A DNA stretch of 64,000 bases. It comes from Idiomarina fontislapidosi (GTDB lineage: Bacteria > Pseudomonadota > Gammaproteobacteria > Enterobacterales > Alteromonadaceae). A program made the position numbers and the translations under genes. The stretch spans positions 1 through 64,000 of the forward strand of contig NZ_QJST01000008.1 of assembly GCF_003226255.1 (NCBI RefSeq). Direction: 5' to 3'. Each line of letters opens with the position of its first letter. Position 1 is the first letter of the stretch. The notes under the pieces are model-generated. The model did no database searches, was not told the origin of the DNA, and saw only the letters and a program-made list of their open reading frames with translations. Below, piece by piece: positions 54,484 through 64,000 of this stretch.

Positions 54484-55547
54484 CTTTTACGCTGCATGAT
54501 AAATACTGCAGCACCGGCAAACACTAAGCTCGGTAACAAGGCTCCAAGGACTGCAGGCACTTGATAAACCTGTGCCAAGGGGCCAAAAATCTCATTACTC
54601 ACATGAAACGCAAAGCCTGTAATCACGCCCATCAGTATACGAGCCCCCATACTGGTCTCACGCAGCGGACCAAATATAAATGACAAGGCAACTAACAACA
54701 TGACCGCCACCGTGATGGGTGAAAGCAGCTTACGCCATAAAGCCAGTTCATAACGCTGCGCTGATTGCTCATTCGCTTTTAAATAGGTGAGATAATCTAT
54801 CAGACCAGTAATGGATAGTGACTCCGGTTTGATGGTGACCACACCCAATTTATCAGGCGTTAAACTCGGCCGCCACATCGTTGAGTCAAAGCGATTTTCA
54901 ATGACCTCTTGTTCGGTCAACTGGGTTTCAACAACGTTGTTTAACCGCCACGCATCGTTGTTAAAAACCGCTGTTTGGGCGTATGTGACTTTGTCGAGCT
55001 GCTGTTTACCATCAAAATCGTAAATTAGAACGCCATTTAACCGCCCTGTATCCTCGACTTCAGAAATATTAATAAAGTCGTCACCATCTTTTGCCCATAC
55101 ACCACGTTGTGCCGAAATAAGGCTGCCACCCGAAATCTCCTGCGCACGGATCAAGCGACCTTTTGCCTCCATCGGCGGCGCCACCCATTCGCCAATGGCT
55201 ATCACAGCGATCATCATAATAATCGCTGTTTTCATAACGGCTCCTGCGATATTCAGTTTGGAGCGCCCAGCCGCCTGCATCACAATCAATTCTGAATTAC
55301 TCGCCAGCACACCCATACCAATTAACCCACCGAGCAAAGCGGCCATTGGAAAGAACACTTCTATATCTCGGGGAATGCTATAAAACACAAAAAGTGCTGC
55401 GTCTAATACTTCGTAGTTACCTCGCCCAACCGACTTGAGCTGCTCAACAAAGCGTATCAGCCCCGATAAGCCCGTCAGTACGATCAAGCTCATTAACGAG
55501 GTTCTTAGCACAGTCGCGCCAATATAGCGGTCTAAAATACTCAGCAT
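54480..55547 (-). CDS. lptG: LPS export ABC transporter permease LptG
   Basis: A 355-aa protein (E. coli 360) with six membrane helices and a central periplasmic beta-jellyroll domain. The N-terminus MLSILDRYIGATVLRTSLMS and late LSFIFGPLRETSMGARILMG are LptG-type. With LptF and LptB it extracts LPS from the inner membrane. It starts 2 bp after the lptF stop. Confidence 0.96.
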   Translation of the reverse strand: MLSILDRYIGATVLRTSLMSLIVLTGLSGLIRFVEQLKSVGRGNYEVLDAALFVFYSIPRDIEVFFPMAALLGGLIGMGVLASNSELIVMQAAGRSKLNIAGAVMKTAIIMMIAVIAIGEWVAPPMEAKGRLIRAQEISGGSLISAQRGVWAKDGDDFINISEVEDTGRLNGVLIYDFDGKQQLDKVTYAQTAVFNNDAWRLNNVVETQLTEQEVIENRFDSTMWRPSLTPDKLGVVTIKPESLSITGLIDYLTYLKANEQSAQRYELALWRKLLSPITVAVMLLVALSFIFGPLRETSMGARILMGVITGFAFHVSNEIFGPLAQVYQVPAVLGALLPSLVFAGAAVFIMQRKS

Positions 55548-55549
55548 GG

Positions 55550-56665
55550 TTATACCCCTCGGCTACGTTGACGCCAAAACATCAGGTGCGCCCAGAACTT
55601 CAGTCCAACGGGACGCGCGCGACTTAACAACGCGATACCAAAAACCAGCAACGCAACATGTATCCACCATAAGCCAATATAGCTGGGTATTACACCATCT
55701 CGTACAGCGGACTTAGCCGCCATAAGCACCAAGAAGTAACCTAAGTAAATTAATATCGCGGGTGCCATACGCGCAAACTTGCCCTGACGTGGGTTAACAC
55801 GGCTTAACGGCACAGCAATGAGTGTCAGTAGCGGCATCGCAAGCGGGATAGCAATACGCCACTGCAGCTCTGCTGCCGCCGCTGTTGAGTTCTCCTGCCA
55901 TAACTCAGTGATCGTGTACGCCTCTAAGTCACGTAGTTGCTCATCCACGGGCTGTTCTTTTATCTGCAACCGATACTGTTCAAAGCTCATCAATTGATAA
56001 TGTTCACCGTCACCTGCAAATCGCTTACCGTCACGGAGTTCTAACCATTGCGAACCAGAACTCTCCGTACTGACCTCACCGGAGTTAGAGACCACAACAC
56101 TGCCTGAGCGAATCTGTCCTTGTTCTGCTTGGTGTTGAGCAACAAACACATTCTGAAGATCACCTTGGTCATTCTGGCTTTGAATAAAAATCACCGCCTT
56201 ACCGTTGCTCGACTGTTGGAATCGACCAGGAATCAGCGCGGTAAGTCCACTATCAGCACGTGCCTTATCCTCAATTTTTTGTTCTTGCTCGAGTGACCAC
56301 GGCACAACATACATTGTCAGTGCAGCAGTGACCAAGGCTAATAGAAAAGCAGCCACGAGAGTCACCCGTGTGACATACCATTCGCTGACACCACAGGCAT
56401 GTAATACTGTCATCTCATTGTCTGCATAGATGCGCCCGTGCGCCAACAGAATTCCCAAGAACAGACTCAACGGAATGATCAATGCCAACAAGGCCGGCAA
56501 ATTCAGCGATAACAACTGAAAGATAATAGAACTGGGGATATCCCCCTCGGAGGCGTCCGACAGCACGCGAACAAACTTTTGGCTGACAAATATTGTCATC
56601 AGCACAACTAGTACCGCGATTTGAGACTTTAATGTCTCAGCAATCAAATATTTAAAAATGCGCAC
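55550..56665 (-). CDS. lptF: LPS export ABC transporter permease LptF
   Basis: A 371-aa protein (E. coli 366) with MRIFKYLIAETLKSQIAVLV, the coupling-helix region ADNEMTVLHACGVSEW and the C-terminal PLSRVNPRQGKFARMAPAIL. It forms the LptF-LptG heterodimer. It diverges from pepA; palindromes TTGTTA-TTT-TAACAA (56722-56736) and AACAAATTTGTT (56735-56746) lie in the shared promoter region. Confidence 0.96.
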   Translation of the reverse strand: MRIFKYLIAETLKSQIAVLVVLMTIFVSQKFVRVLSDASEGDIPSSIIFQLLSLNLPALLALIIPLSLFLGILLAHGRIYADNEMTVLHACGVSEWYVTRVTLVAAFLLALVTAALTMYVVPWSLEQEQKIEDKARADSGLTALIPGRFQQSSNGKAVIFIQSQNDQGDLQNVFVAQHQAEQGQIRSGSVVVSNSGEVSTESSGSQWLELRDGKRFAGDGEHYQLMSFEQYRLQIKEQPVDEQLRDLEAYTITELWQENSTAAAAELQWRIAIPLAMPLLTLIAVPLSRVNPRQGKFARMAPAILIYLGYFLVLMAAKSAVRDGVIPSYIGLWWIHVALLVFGIALLSRARPVGLKFWAHLMFWRQRSRGV

Positions 56666-56799
56666 GTTGCTCGACTCATAACTTTGGTTTTTACTGGAAT
56701 AGCTGTGATTTTTAAGTAAACTTGTTATTTTAACAACAAATTTGTTTATTAGGCTAACTATAGCAGTCCTTGCGGCCTACCGAAATAGGAGCACATTCC

Positions 56800-58308
56800 A
56801 TGGAGTTCAGCGTAAAAAGTGGCAACCCAGAAAAACAACGTTCCGCATGCATCGTTGTGGGTGTCTTCGAACCACGGAGGTTATCCGGTGTCGCAGAACA
56901 ACTCGATAATGTCAGTGAAGGCTACCTGAGCAACTTACTGCGTCGCGGTGACTTAGAAGGCAAGACAGGTCAGGTACTCTTACTACATCATGTCCCTAAT
57001 GTGCTGGCAGAGCGTGTATTGTTGGTGGGCTGCGGTAAAGAGCGTGAGCTTGACGAGCGTCAATATAAGCAAATCATTGCTAAAACCATTAATACGCTAA
57101 ATGAAACAGGCTCGATGGAAGCCGTCTGTTTTCTGAGTGAGTTACACGTGAAAGGTCGTGATACCTACTGGAAGGTACGCATGGCCGTCGAGGCGGCACG
57201 CCAAACAATATATAGCTTTAACCAATTAAAAACTAAAAAAGAAGAACCGCGTCGTCCGTTGCGTAAATTAACCTTTAACGTACCAAGCCGCAAAGAGTTA
57301 ACTATCGGCGAGCAAGCCATCAATCATGGGCTGTCAATCGCCGCAGGTATGGATAAGTGTCGTGATGTTGCCAACATGCCACCTAATATCTGTACTCCGC
57401 GTTATTTAGCAGAACAAGCTCATGCAATGGCAGAACACTATCCGCAGCTTGAAGTCACCACCGTCGAAGAAAAAGAGATGGCTGAGTTGGGTATGAATGC
57501 TTACCTAGCGGTTGGCCGTGGCTCAGAGAATGAGTCAGTGCTTACTCTAATGCACTACAAAGGAGCGGCTGACGATCAAGCACCGATTGTGTTGGTTGGC
57601 AAAGGCCTGACCTTCGATTCGGGTGGCATTTCGATTAAACCATCGGCCAATATGGACGAAATGAAATACGACATGGGCGGCGCTGCCGGCGTGTTCGGTG
57701 CTATGCAAGCCCTCGCTGAAATGAAGCTGCCGATTAATGTGATTGGCGTTATGGCAGGTTGTGAGAATATGCCAGATGGTAAAGCGTACCGACCAGGCGA
57801 TATTCTTACGACCATGAGCGGGCAAACCGTCGAAGTACTGAATACGGATGCCGAGGGTCGTTTGGTATTATGCGATACCCTCACGTATGTGGAGCGTTTT
57901 GAGCCCGAGTTAGTGATCGATTTAGCGACCTTGACCGGTGCTTGTGTTGTGGCGCTCGGCTCGCATGCATCCGCCGTGTTAAGTCAACATAATCCGCTCG
58001 CCAGCGAGATCCTAAATGCCGCGTCGCAAAGTGGCGATAAAGCGTGGCGCTTACCACTGTGGGATGAATACCAGTCACAACTCGATAGTCCGTTTGCTGA
58101 TATGCAAAATATTGGTGGCAAAGAGGCGGGTACTATTACTGCGGCCTGCTTCTTGTCTCGGTTTACACGTAAGTATAACTGGGCTCACATGGACATCGCG
58201 GGCACCGCTTGGAGTGGCGGCGCTAATAAAGGGTCGACTGGAAGACCTGTGCCATTGCTTAGTCAGTTCTTGATCAACCGCTGCCAACAAGTGGATGCGA
58301 ACGACTAG
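56800..58308 (+). CDS. pepA: leucyl aminopeptidase PepA
   Basis: A 502-aa M17 enzyme (E. coli 503). The C-terminal catalytic domain has [20 protein letters not shown] and the M17 signature [12 protein letters not shown], giving the two-zinc site. In E. coli, PepA also binds DNA for Xer recombination and carAB control. ATG 56800 is 8 nt after GGAG and gives the family N-terminus; an ATG 30 nt upstream is disfavoured. Confidence 0.97.
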   Translation: MEFSVKSGNPEKQRSACIVVGVFEPRRLSGVAEQLDNVSEGYLSNLLRRGDLEGKTGQVLLLHHVPNVLAERVLLVGCGKERELDERQYKQIIAKTINTLNETGSMEAVCFLSELHVKGRDTYWKVRMAVEAARQTIYSFNQLKTKKEEPRRPLRKLTFNVPSRKELTIGEQAINHGLSIAAGMDKCRDVANMPPNICTPRYLAEQAHAMAEHYPQLEVTTVEEKEMAELGMNAYLAVGRGSENESVLTLMHYKGAADDQAPIVLVGKGLTFDSGGISIKPSANMDEMKYDMGGAAGVFGAMQALAEMKLPINVIGVMAGCENMPDGKAYRPGDILTTMSGQTVEVLNTDAEGRLVLCDTLTYVERFEPELVIDLATLTGACVVALGSHASAVLSQHNPLASEILNAASQSGDKAWRLPLWDEYQSQLDSPFADMQNIGGKEAGTITAACFLSRFTRKYNWAHMDIAGTAWSGGANKGSTGRPVPLLSQFLINRCQQVDAND

Positions 58309-58310
58309 CT

Positions 58311-58757
58311 ATGCCGAGTGCAACGTTTTTTTTAGTACAAACGACCGACGAAGACGAGAAAAACAAGCTGATTTGCGATAAAATCGCGGCTTTATTTCGT
58401 CAGTATCGGAAATTGCTCGTGATGTGTGAAGATCAACAGCAGGCCGAATTGTTCGACGAACTTTTGTGGCAGCGGCCTGCCGATGGGTTTATTCCCCACG
58501 CGCTCGTAGGTGAAGCGATGCCAAACGGTGCACCTGTTACGCTCGCTTGGCTTCAAGCAGAGCAGCAGCCACGAACGGGTATGGCGCTCTTTAACTTGGC
58601 GAACCAAGTACCCGAAGTAGCACAACGCAGCCAACACATTTTTGACCTTGTGCCGGCAGCCGAACACGAGAAAGCCGTCGCACGAGAGCGATACAAACAT
58701 TATCGAGCTCGCGGTTGCCAAATGCGCACCGAGCCGTTAACAGCAAAGCATAATTAA
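58311..58757 (+). CDS. holC: DNA polymerase III chi subunit
   Basis: A 148-aa protein (E. coli 147) with [20 protein letters not shown], the central [19 protein letters not shown] and the C-terminal [11 protein letters not shown]. Chi bridges the clamp loader (through psi) to SSB. It lies between pepA (2 bp) and valS (7 bp), the conserved gammaproteobacterial order. Confidence 0.96.
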   Translation: MPSATFFLVQTTDEDEKNKLICDKIAALFRQYRKLLVMCEDQQQAELFDELLWQRPADGFIPHALVGEAMPNGAPVTLAWLQAEQQPRTGMALFNLANQVPEVAQRSQHIFDLVPAAEHEKAVARERYKHYRARGCQMRTEPLTAKHN

Positions 58758-58764
58758 GGCCATT

Positions 58765-61614
58765 ATGGACAAGACGTACTCCCCTAAAGACATCGAAGAA
58801 TCGTTATATCAAGCGTGGGAAAGCAAGGGCTATTTTAAGCCCTCGGGCAAAGGTGATGCATATTCAATTATGATCCCGCCCCCTAATGTGACAGGTAGCC
58901 TGCACATGGGTCACGCTTTTCAGCACACCATCATGGATATACTGACGCGTTACCAACGTATGGATGGTAAAAATGCATTATGGCAAGTCGGTTCTGACCA
59001 CGCAGGTATCGCAACACAGATGGTGGTTGAGCGCCAGCTCGCAGCAGAAGGCAAAAGCCGCGCCGATTTAGGTCGTGAAGCGTTTATCGACAAAGTCTGG
59101 GAGTGGAAGCAACAGTCCGGTGGTACCATCACTTCGCAGATGCGTCGTTTGGGTGATTCTGTCGATTGGGATCGCGAACGTTTTACCATGGATGAAGGTC
59201 TGTCTAAAGCAGTACTCGAAGTCTTCGTGAAGCTTCACAAAGAAGGTCTTATTTACCGTGGCAAACGCTTGGTGAACTGGGATCCAAAGTTACAAACCGC
59301 AATCTCCGATCTTGAAGTTGAAAATAAAGAGCAGCAGGGTCACATCTGGCATCTGCGCTATCCACTAGCGGATGGCGAGAAAACGGAAGACGGTAAAGAT
59401 TATTTGGTTGTCGCAACGACTCGTCCTGAGACGATGCTCGGCGATGTCTGTGTTGCCGTTCACCCCGAAGACGAGCGCTATCAACATTTGGTGGGTAAGC
59501 ACATCAACTTACCACTGGTCGATCGCCAAATCCCAATCATCGCCGATGACTATGTTGATCGTGAATTTGGCACCGGTTGCGTCAAAATCACCCCTGCTCA
59601 TGACTTTAACGATTATGAGATCGGCAAACGTAACGAACTCGGCATGATTTCAGTGCTTGATGATACTGCACATGTATTGAGCACCGCGGGTTTGTACACA
59701 AGTAAAGGTGAAGCGGTCGAATCGTTGGGAACGTTCAAAGGCGAACTTCCTGCCCAATTTGCAGGTCTTGAACGCTTTGAAGCGCGCAAACAAATCATCG
59801 CTGCGTTTGAAGAGCTCAATTTACTCGACAAAATTGAAAAGCATACAAATAAAGTACCTTATGGCGACCGTGGTGGTGTACCGATTGAACCTCACCTTAC
59901 TGATCAATGGTACGTGCGTGTTGAATCGCTCGCAAAACAAGCCACCGAGGCGGTAGAGGACGGTCGTATTGAGTTCGTACCCAAACAGTATGAGAACATG
60001 TATTTCAGTTGGATGCGTGACATCCAAGACTGGTGTATTTCTCGTCAATTGTGGTGGGGGCATCGCATCCCAGCATGGTACGACGAACAAGGTAATGTCT
60101 ATGTTGGCCGCAGCGAGGATGAAGTCCGTCAAGAAAATAACTTAGGCGACATCAAGTTATCGCAAGATGAAGACGTACTGGACACATGGTTCTCCTCGGC
60201 ATTGTGGACCTTCTCCACCTTGGGTTGGCCAGAGCAAACTGATGACTTAAAAACCTTCCATCCAACCGATGTATTGGTCACCGGGTTTGATATTATTTTC
60301 TTCTGGGTTGCGCGCATGATCATGATGACCATGCACTTCCTCAAGGATGAAAATGGTCAGCCGCAGGTGCCCTTTAAGAAAGTCTATGTCACCGGTTTGA
60401 TCCGTGACGAAGAAGGTCAGAAGATGTCCAAGTCGAAGGGCAATGTGCTTGACCCATTGGATATGATCGACGGCATCAGCGCGGACGAATTGGTTGAAAA
60501 GCGCACAGCTAATCTGATGCAACCTAAAATGCGTGAGAAAATTGCCAAAGCAACACGTAAGCAATTTCCAGAGGGTATCTCGGCGCACGGCACCGATGCA
60601 TTGCGTTTCACGCTGACTGCGCTGGCTTCGACAGGGCGTGACATCAACTGGGACATGAAACGTCTCGAAGGTTATCGTAACTTCTGTAATAAATTATGGA
60701 ATGCGAGCCGCTATGTGCTGATGAACACCGAGGAGCATGATTGCGGTCAATCAGGTGAAGACTGTCGGTTATCGCTCGCCGACGAATGGATTATTGCGTG
60801 CTTTAACCACACAGTTAAAGAATTCCGTCACGCATTAGATACCTATCGCTTTGACCAAGCCGCTGCGATTGCGTACGAGTTTACTTGGAACCAATTCTGT
60901 GACTGGTACTTAGAGCTTACCAAACCGGTACTCAATAACGGGACTGAAGCTGAACAACGCGGTACACGCCGCACGCTCGTAACGGTGCTCGAACAACTAC
61001 TGCGTCTACTTCACCCAATTTTACCGTATATAACGGAGACCATTTGGCACCGCGTGAAACCGCTGGCTGGCGTAGAGGGCGAAACCATTATGCTGCAGCC
61101 GTTCCCACAGGCAAATGCCGACGTCGATCAACAAGCCATGCAGGATATGGAATGGTTAAAACGGGTCATCCTAGCAATCCGTAACGTCCGAGGTGAGATG
61201 GATTTATCACCTAACAAACCGTTACCGCTGCTCATCTCCCATTATGATGAGATGGCACGTGGTCGTATTGAGACGAACACAACCTTCTTACAAAGCCTTG
61301 CCAAGCTCGAAAAAATTGATTATTTGGCCGAGGGTGAGGAGCCGCCTGCAAGTATGACAAGCCTTGTCGACAGTATGCAATTGCATATCCCGATGGCCGG
61401 CTTAATCGACAAAGACGCGGAGTTAAAACGTCTGGATAAAGCATTGCAAAAGGCTGAGCAGGAACAGAAGCGGCTGAGTGGTAAGTTAAGCAACGAGAAC
61501 TTTGTGAGTAAAGCGCCAGAGGCCGTCATTGCTAAAGAGCGTGAAAAACTGGCAGAAGCTGAAGAGGCGTTAGCTCAACTGAAGCAGCAACATGCAAAGA
61601 TAGCATCTCTATAA
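58765..61614 (+). CDS. valS: valyl-tRNA synthetase
   Basis: A 949-aa class I synthetase (E. coli 951). HIGH-type motif HMGH in [20 protein letters not shown], editing domain with [25 protein letters not shown] in [14 protein letters not shown], anticodon-binding domain, and a C-terminal coiled coil (about 885-945). It charges tRNA-Val and edits misactivated threonine. Third gene of the pepA-holC-valS operon, followed by a terminator. Confidence 0.98.
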   Translation: MDKTYSPKDIEESLYQAWESKGYFKPSGKGDAYSIMIPPPNVTGSLHMGHAFQHTIMDILTRYQRMDGKNALWQVGSDHAGIATQMVVERQLAAEGKSRADLGREAFIDKVWEWKQQSGGTITSQMRRLGDSVDWDRERFTMDEGLSKAVLEVFVKLHKEGLIYRGKRLVNWDPKLQTAISDLEVENKEQQGHIWHLRYPLADGEKTEDGKDYLVVATTRPETMLGDVCVAVHPEDERYQHLVGKHINLPLVDRQIPIIADDYVDREFGTGCVKITPAHDFNDYEIGKRNELGMISVLDDTAHVLSTAGLYTSKGEAVESLGTFKGELPAQFAGLERFEARKQIIAAFEELNLLDKIEKHTNKVPYGDRGGVPIEPHLTDQWYVRVESLAKQATEAVEDGRIEFVPKQYENMYFSWMRDIQDWCISRQLWWGHRIPAWYDEQGNVYVGRSEDEVRQENNLGDIKLSQDEDVLDTWFSSALWTFSTLGWPEQTDDLKTFHPTDVLVTGFDIIFFWVARMIMMTMHFLKDENGQPQVPFKKVYVTGLIRDEEGQKMSKSKGNVLDPLDMIDGISADELVEKRTANLMQPKMREKIAKATRKQFPEGISAHGTDALRFTLTALASTGRDINWDMKRLEGYRNFCNKLWNASRYVLMNTEEHDCGQSGEDCRLSLADEWIIACFNHTVKEFRHALDTYRFDQAAAIAYEFTWNQFCDWYLELTKPVLNNGTEAEQRGTRRTLVTVLEQLLRLLHPILPYITETIWHRVKPLAGVEGETIMLQPFPQANADVDQQAMQDMEWLKRVILAIRNVRGEMDLSPNKPLPLLISHYDEMARGRIETNTTFLQSLAKLEKIDYLAEGEEPPASMTSLVDSMQLHIPMAGLIDKDAELKRLDKALQKAEQEQKRLSGKLSNENFVSKAPEAVIAKEREKLAEAEEALAQLKQQHAKIASL

Positions 61615-61652
61615 GCATGTGACTGAGTAATCGTTGTTCACTCCGATGAATC

Positions 61653-61682
61653 AAAGGGCGCCTTTTCATGGCGCCCTTTTTA
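61653..61682. terminator. bidirectional terminator after valS
   Basis: Perfect 10-bp stem AAAGGGCGCC/GGCGCCCTTT (61653-61679), a 7-nt loop, then TTT. It lies between convergent valS and the pilus adhesin gene. Confidence 0.87.
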
Positions 61683-62606
61683 AAAGCTTACCGTCACTAC
61701 CACTTGATCGCTGTAGGCACCGACCTCCGGAATGGTGCCATTATCGATAACCTCGACCTGAGCATTAAAGGTCTGAAAAAAGCCCGTTCCATTGCCGGCG
61801 AGTGGTGTCTCTGAGGAGAGCCTTTCGGCATTATTTGGCTGCCATATTTCATAATCTATAAACGATCCCTCACCGTTCGCCAACCGACGATTTTGTGCGG
61901 CGTGAAGGCCAAGCCCCGCGCTAATCTGAAAGTTCTGTCGTGTAGTGCATTTAACCGATATGGGTAAATCCGTTACTGATACATCTTGGACATCTGCGGC
62001 TTGTCCTAAATCAAGCGTGTCGGGCACATCAATGACGCAGGCTTTTTCGATACCTAACTGCAATTGCACGCTCACTTGGATATCGAGGTATTCGGGATTT
62101 AAGCAAATTGTAGTGACACTTAAGTCGCAGAACCGACCGCGAAAGTGCAACAAAATAGAATCCGTATACAGCCCCTCGGATAAATTAGCGGTATTTGTTC
62201 GAGCCCAGAGAGGCAGACGCAAGTTGCCACCTGACACAATCGATAACAGGTTCGCATCAGTCACCATGACTTCATCTCCAACGGTCACCAGTGCCACACT
62301 AAAGTTGGGATCCGGACTTATTTGATAAGCCACTTCATCGCCCAAAATATTCCGCATGACAAAACCATTAACTGACTGCGCCGCCTGCACACGCAGATTG
62401 GCTCTCGGTAATAGCCCGAGTTCTAGCGATCGGTTGCAGTCAATATCCGCATAACTGTTGGTTGTCAGCATCTGGCTTTGCGCCATGAATGACTCAACCT
62501 CCAAACCGAATTCGAAGTTAGGTAATGCCGAAACGGAGCATGCAGCATAAGCCGTGTTAACGATAGATGAAAGAATGAACAGAAAAAGCCCCACGATCTG
62601 TTTCAC
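61680..62606 (-). CDS. spore coat U domain protein, archaic pilus tip adhesin
   Basis: A 308-aa secreted protein (signal peptide about 1-20, ending AYA) with two spore coat U (SCPU) domains: residues about 21-165 and about 170-308. Each has paired Cys (ACSVSAL with DIDC; ACVIDV with VKCTT) and Ig-like strands, ending YSDQVVVTVSF. Two-domain SCPU proteins are tip adhesins (CsuE-like) of archaic chaperone-usher pili. GTG 62606, overlapping the usher stop as GTGA and 8 nt after CGGAG, is preferred to an upstream ATG inside the usher gene. Confidence 0.85.
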   Translation of the reverse strand: MKQIVGLFLFILSSIVNTAYAACSVSALPNFEFGLEVESFMAQSQMLTTNSYADIDCNRSLELGLLPRANLRVQAAQSVNGFVMRNILGDEVAYQISPDPNFSVALVTVGDEVMVTDANLLSIVSGGNLRLPLWARTNTANLSEGLYTDSILLHFRGRFCDLSVTTICLNPEYLDIQVSVQLQLGIEKACVIDVPDTLDLGQAADVQDVSVTDLPISVKCTTRQNFQISAGLGLHAAQNRRLANGEGSFIDYEIWQPNNAERLSSETPLAGNGTGFFQTFNAQVEVIDNGTIPEVGAYSDQVVVTVSF

Positions 62607-64000
62607 TGAACTATCTCCGCGTCTGGTTGCTGACATTTCACAGTCAGCTTTACAATTTCATCACGACTCTCAGCGCGCGGTATGCTGAGCTCGCATTCAG
62701 GTGATGAGAGGTGCATTGGTAAATCAGCATAAGGAACGTAGGCCTCGCCGTCCCAGCCTACGTAGTATTGGCGGCCAGTAGATGAAGTCAATAACGTACC
62801 TGGGGCAATAAACTCGCCGCTGGTGTTTAGAACAGTTAGGTAGACAGGTGTATGTGATACCACATTAAAATCATACAATATGCCTCCGCGCCCTTCTGGC
62901 ACTTTACTTAGACTGGTTTTTTCGACGCCCGAGTTTACTGGGAGACCTGAGGGATCAAAGGAAATGTGGTTTTCGAGACCGCTTAACACGTTGGGTATAA
63001 GCAGCAAGCCGTTCTGGTCCGTTTTACCGATCTCTCGATGCGAAAACCGCACCGGGACGTCGGCATACTCGCCCACCTTAACAATCGCAAACGCTTGCTC
63101 GATAGGTCGTGTATTCCAAAATGAATTCTGTGAGTAAACCCAGGCTGTTTGAAATGAACCAAATACACGCGAGTCCCCCCCGGTATTGTTGACACCGAGC
63201 TTGCCAATAGACTGCTCTAAACGCCACTCTGACGACAACTGAGCGAAATCATCTTTACGCCCTTGTGAGGCAAGCGCTTCGACTTGGTATCCCTGATAAC
63301 CGCGGTTACCAAACGAATAGCGATACTGCCGATAACTTGGCTGGTCCTTTTCAACTTGATGCGATGCAACAGCGATCCCACTTTCGCCAAAGTTATAACT
63401 AAAATTAATTGATGCCGTCCAACTATCGAGTGTGACGTCACGCGTCAAGTTTGCAAACACGTTGCCACGCCCCCAAGAACGACTGTAGCTCGCTGAGACA
63501 AATTGCGAATCTTGTCTAAATCGTCCTGAGTGAGCGTAGCTTCGTTCTATATAAGCCAGCGAGAGCGAACCTAAATGAGCCGCATTGACACTTAAAGAGG
63601 CATTCGTCTGTCGTGATGGTGTATCAATCTGACTGTAATAGCCAACTAGGTCATTAAAGCCCTGGTCTGCTAATGTATTGCTCAGATTAAGCCGAAACCA
63701 TTCGCCTTGATAATCATAACCAACTTGCCACTGCTTTTTATGACTTTCACTATCAAAAATGACTTCACTAGTCAGTGCACCTAGCAGACCCAACCTCACT
63801 TGTGCTTCACCTCTCCATCCTGCATACCCTGAAGTCCAATCCAATCCGCCTCCTAACGTAAGCATCGAGCTGACACCGTGGCGGTAACTGCCCGAAAAGA
63901 TTGCCTCGTTGCTGTAAGCAAAGCTCGACTGCCCAAAGTCCTCGCGTCCATAACCAAAACTCAACGCATAATCACTGAAGCCGCTTCGCAATAATTGTGG
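62603..64000 (-). CDS. fimbrial outer-membrane usher (partial, 5' end beyond window)
   Basis: The frame stays open to the right edge, so only the C-terminal ~465 residues are visible; ushers are about 800 aa. The first visible residues PQLLRSGFSDYALSFGYGRE match the usher LLRxGLSDYS-type barrel motif. Barrel strands follow, then the plug-distal C-terminal domain with GQTY-like GRQYYVGWDGEAYV and conserved Cys residues (PECELSI, KLTVKCQ). It should secrete and assemble pilin subunits, the tip adhesin included. The operon continues to the right. Confidence 0.88.
   Translation of the reverse strand, partial: PQLLRSGFSDYALSFGYGREDFGQSSFAYSNEAIFSGSYRHGVSSMLTLGGGLDWTSGYAGWRGEAQVRLGLLGALTSEVIFDSESHKKQWQVGYDYQGEWFRLNLSNTLADQGFNDLVGYYSQIDTPSRQTNASLSVNAAHLGSLSLAYIERSYAHSGRFRQDSQFVSASYSRSWGRGNVFANLTRDVTLDSWTASINFSYNFGESGIAVASHQVEKDQPSYRQYRYSFGNRGYQGYQVEALASQGRKDDFAQLSSEWRLEQSIGKLGVNNTGGDSRVFGSFQTAWVYSQNSFWNTRPIEQAFAIVKVGEYADVPVRFSHREIGKTDQNGLLLIPNVLSGLENHISFDPSGLPVNSGVEKTSLSKVPEGRGGILYDFNVVSHTPVYLTVLNTSGEFIAPGTLLTSSTGRQYYVGWDGEAYVPYADLPMHLSSPECELSIPRAESRDEIVKLTVKCQQPDAEIVQ

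Overview
This 64 kb window is chromosomal DNA of a marine gammaproteobacterium. The ribosomal proteins, RpoA, PriB, HolC, RlmB and LptFG are of the gammaproteobacterial type. The group 2 Mrp Na+/H+ antiporter, several TonB receptors and many secreted peptidases fit an Alteromonadales member, most likely Idiomarinaceae; the family assignment is inference from gene content, not a database result. No transposase, prophage or CRISPR array was seen.

Layout. 1-404: leader and tandem P1/P2 promoters of an rRNA operon that runs left out of the window, back to back with a secreted protein made of eight exact 15-residue repeats (405-1256). 1319-9809 (minus): the alpha operon (rpsM-rpsK-rpsD-rpoA-rplQ) and spc operon (rplN to secY-rpmJ). 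10068-15855 (plus): six-gene mrp operon with fused MrpA/MrpB. 15865-21865 (minus): TPR-sulfotransferase, TonB receptor and porin. 22002-26963 (minus): the S10 operon rpsJ to rpsQ, with a consensus promoter, a ~170-nt leader and a REPIN upstream. The normally continuous S10-spc cluster is thus split by about 12.2 kb exactly between rpsQ and rplN.

27270-34094: M19 dipeptidase with two small upstream genes (88 and 36 aa), dusA, a Zur-like regulator, an M1 peptidase, a DUF6702-like protein and an orphan CheX. 34122-42788 (minus): dnaB, a three-gene ECF sigma / anti-sigma / DUF4097 cassette, rplI-rpsR-priB-rpsF, a membrane-anchored unknown, rlmB and rnr. The cassette sits between rplI and dnaB, genes that are often neighbours. 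42912-53660: acylase lipoprotein, PhzF protein, small secreted protein, CBS-domain protein, TonB receptor, secreted catalase-peroxidase KatG and a secreted M24 peptidase. 53704-53790: tRNA-Leu(CAA). 53974-61614: RDD protein, lptG/lptF, pepA, holC, valS. 61680-64000 (minus): a spore-coat-U adhesin and the C-terminal part of an outer-membrane usher, the end of an archaic (Csu-type) pilus operon that continues past the right edge.

How it works together. Most of the window is translation machinery, whose promoters (rrn P1, spc, S10, rpsF) share a GC-rich segment just after the -10 box, as expected for stringent or growth-rate control. Around this core are envelope functions: ion homeostasis (Mrp), TonB-dependent uptake, LPS export, pili, secreted peptidases, and oxidative defence outside the cytoplasm (KatG). 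The least explained items are the 15-mer repeat protein, the small-protein pair with possibly occluded ribosome binding sites, the TonB/sulfotransferase pair, and the ECF/DUF4097 cassette.
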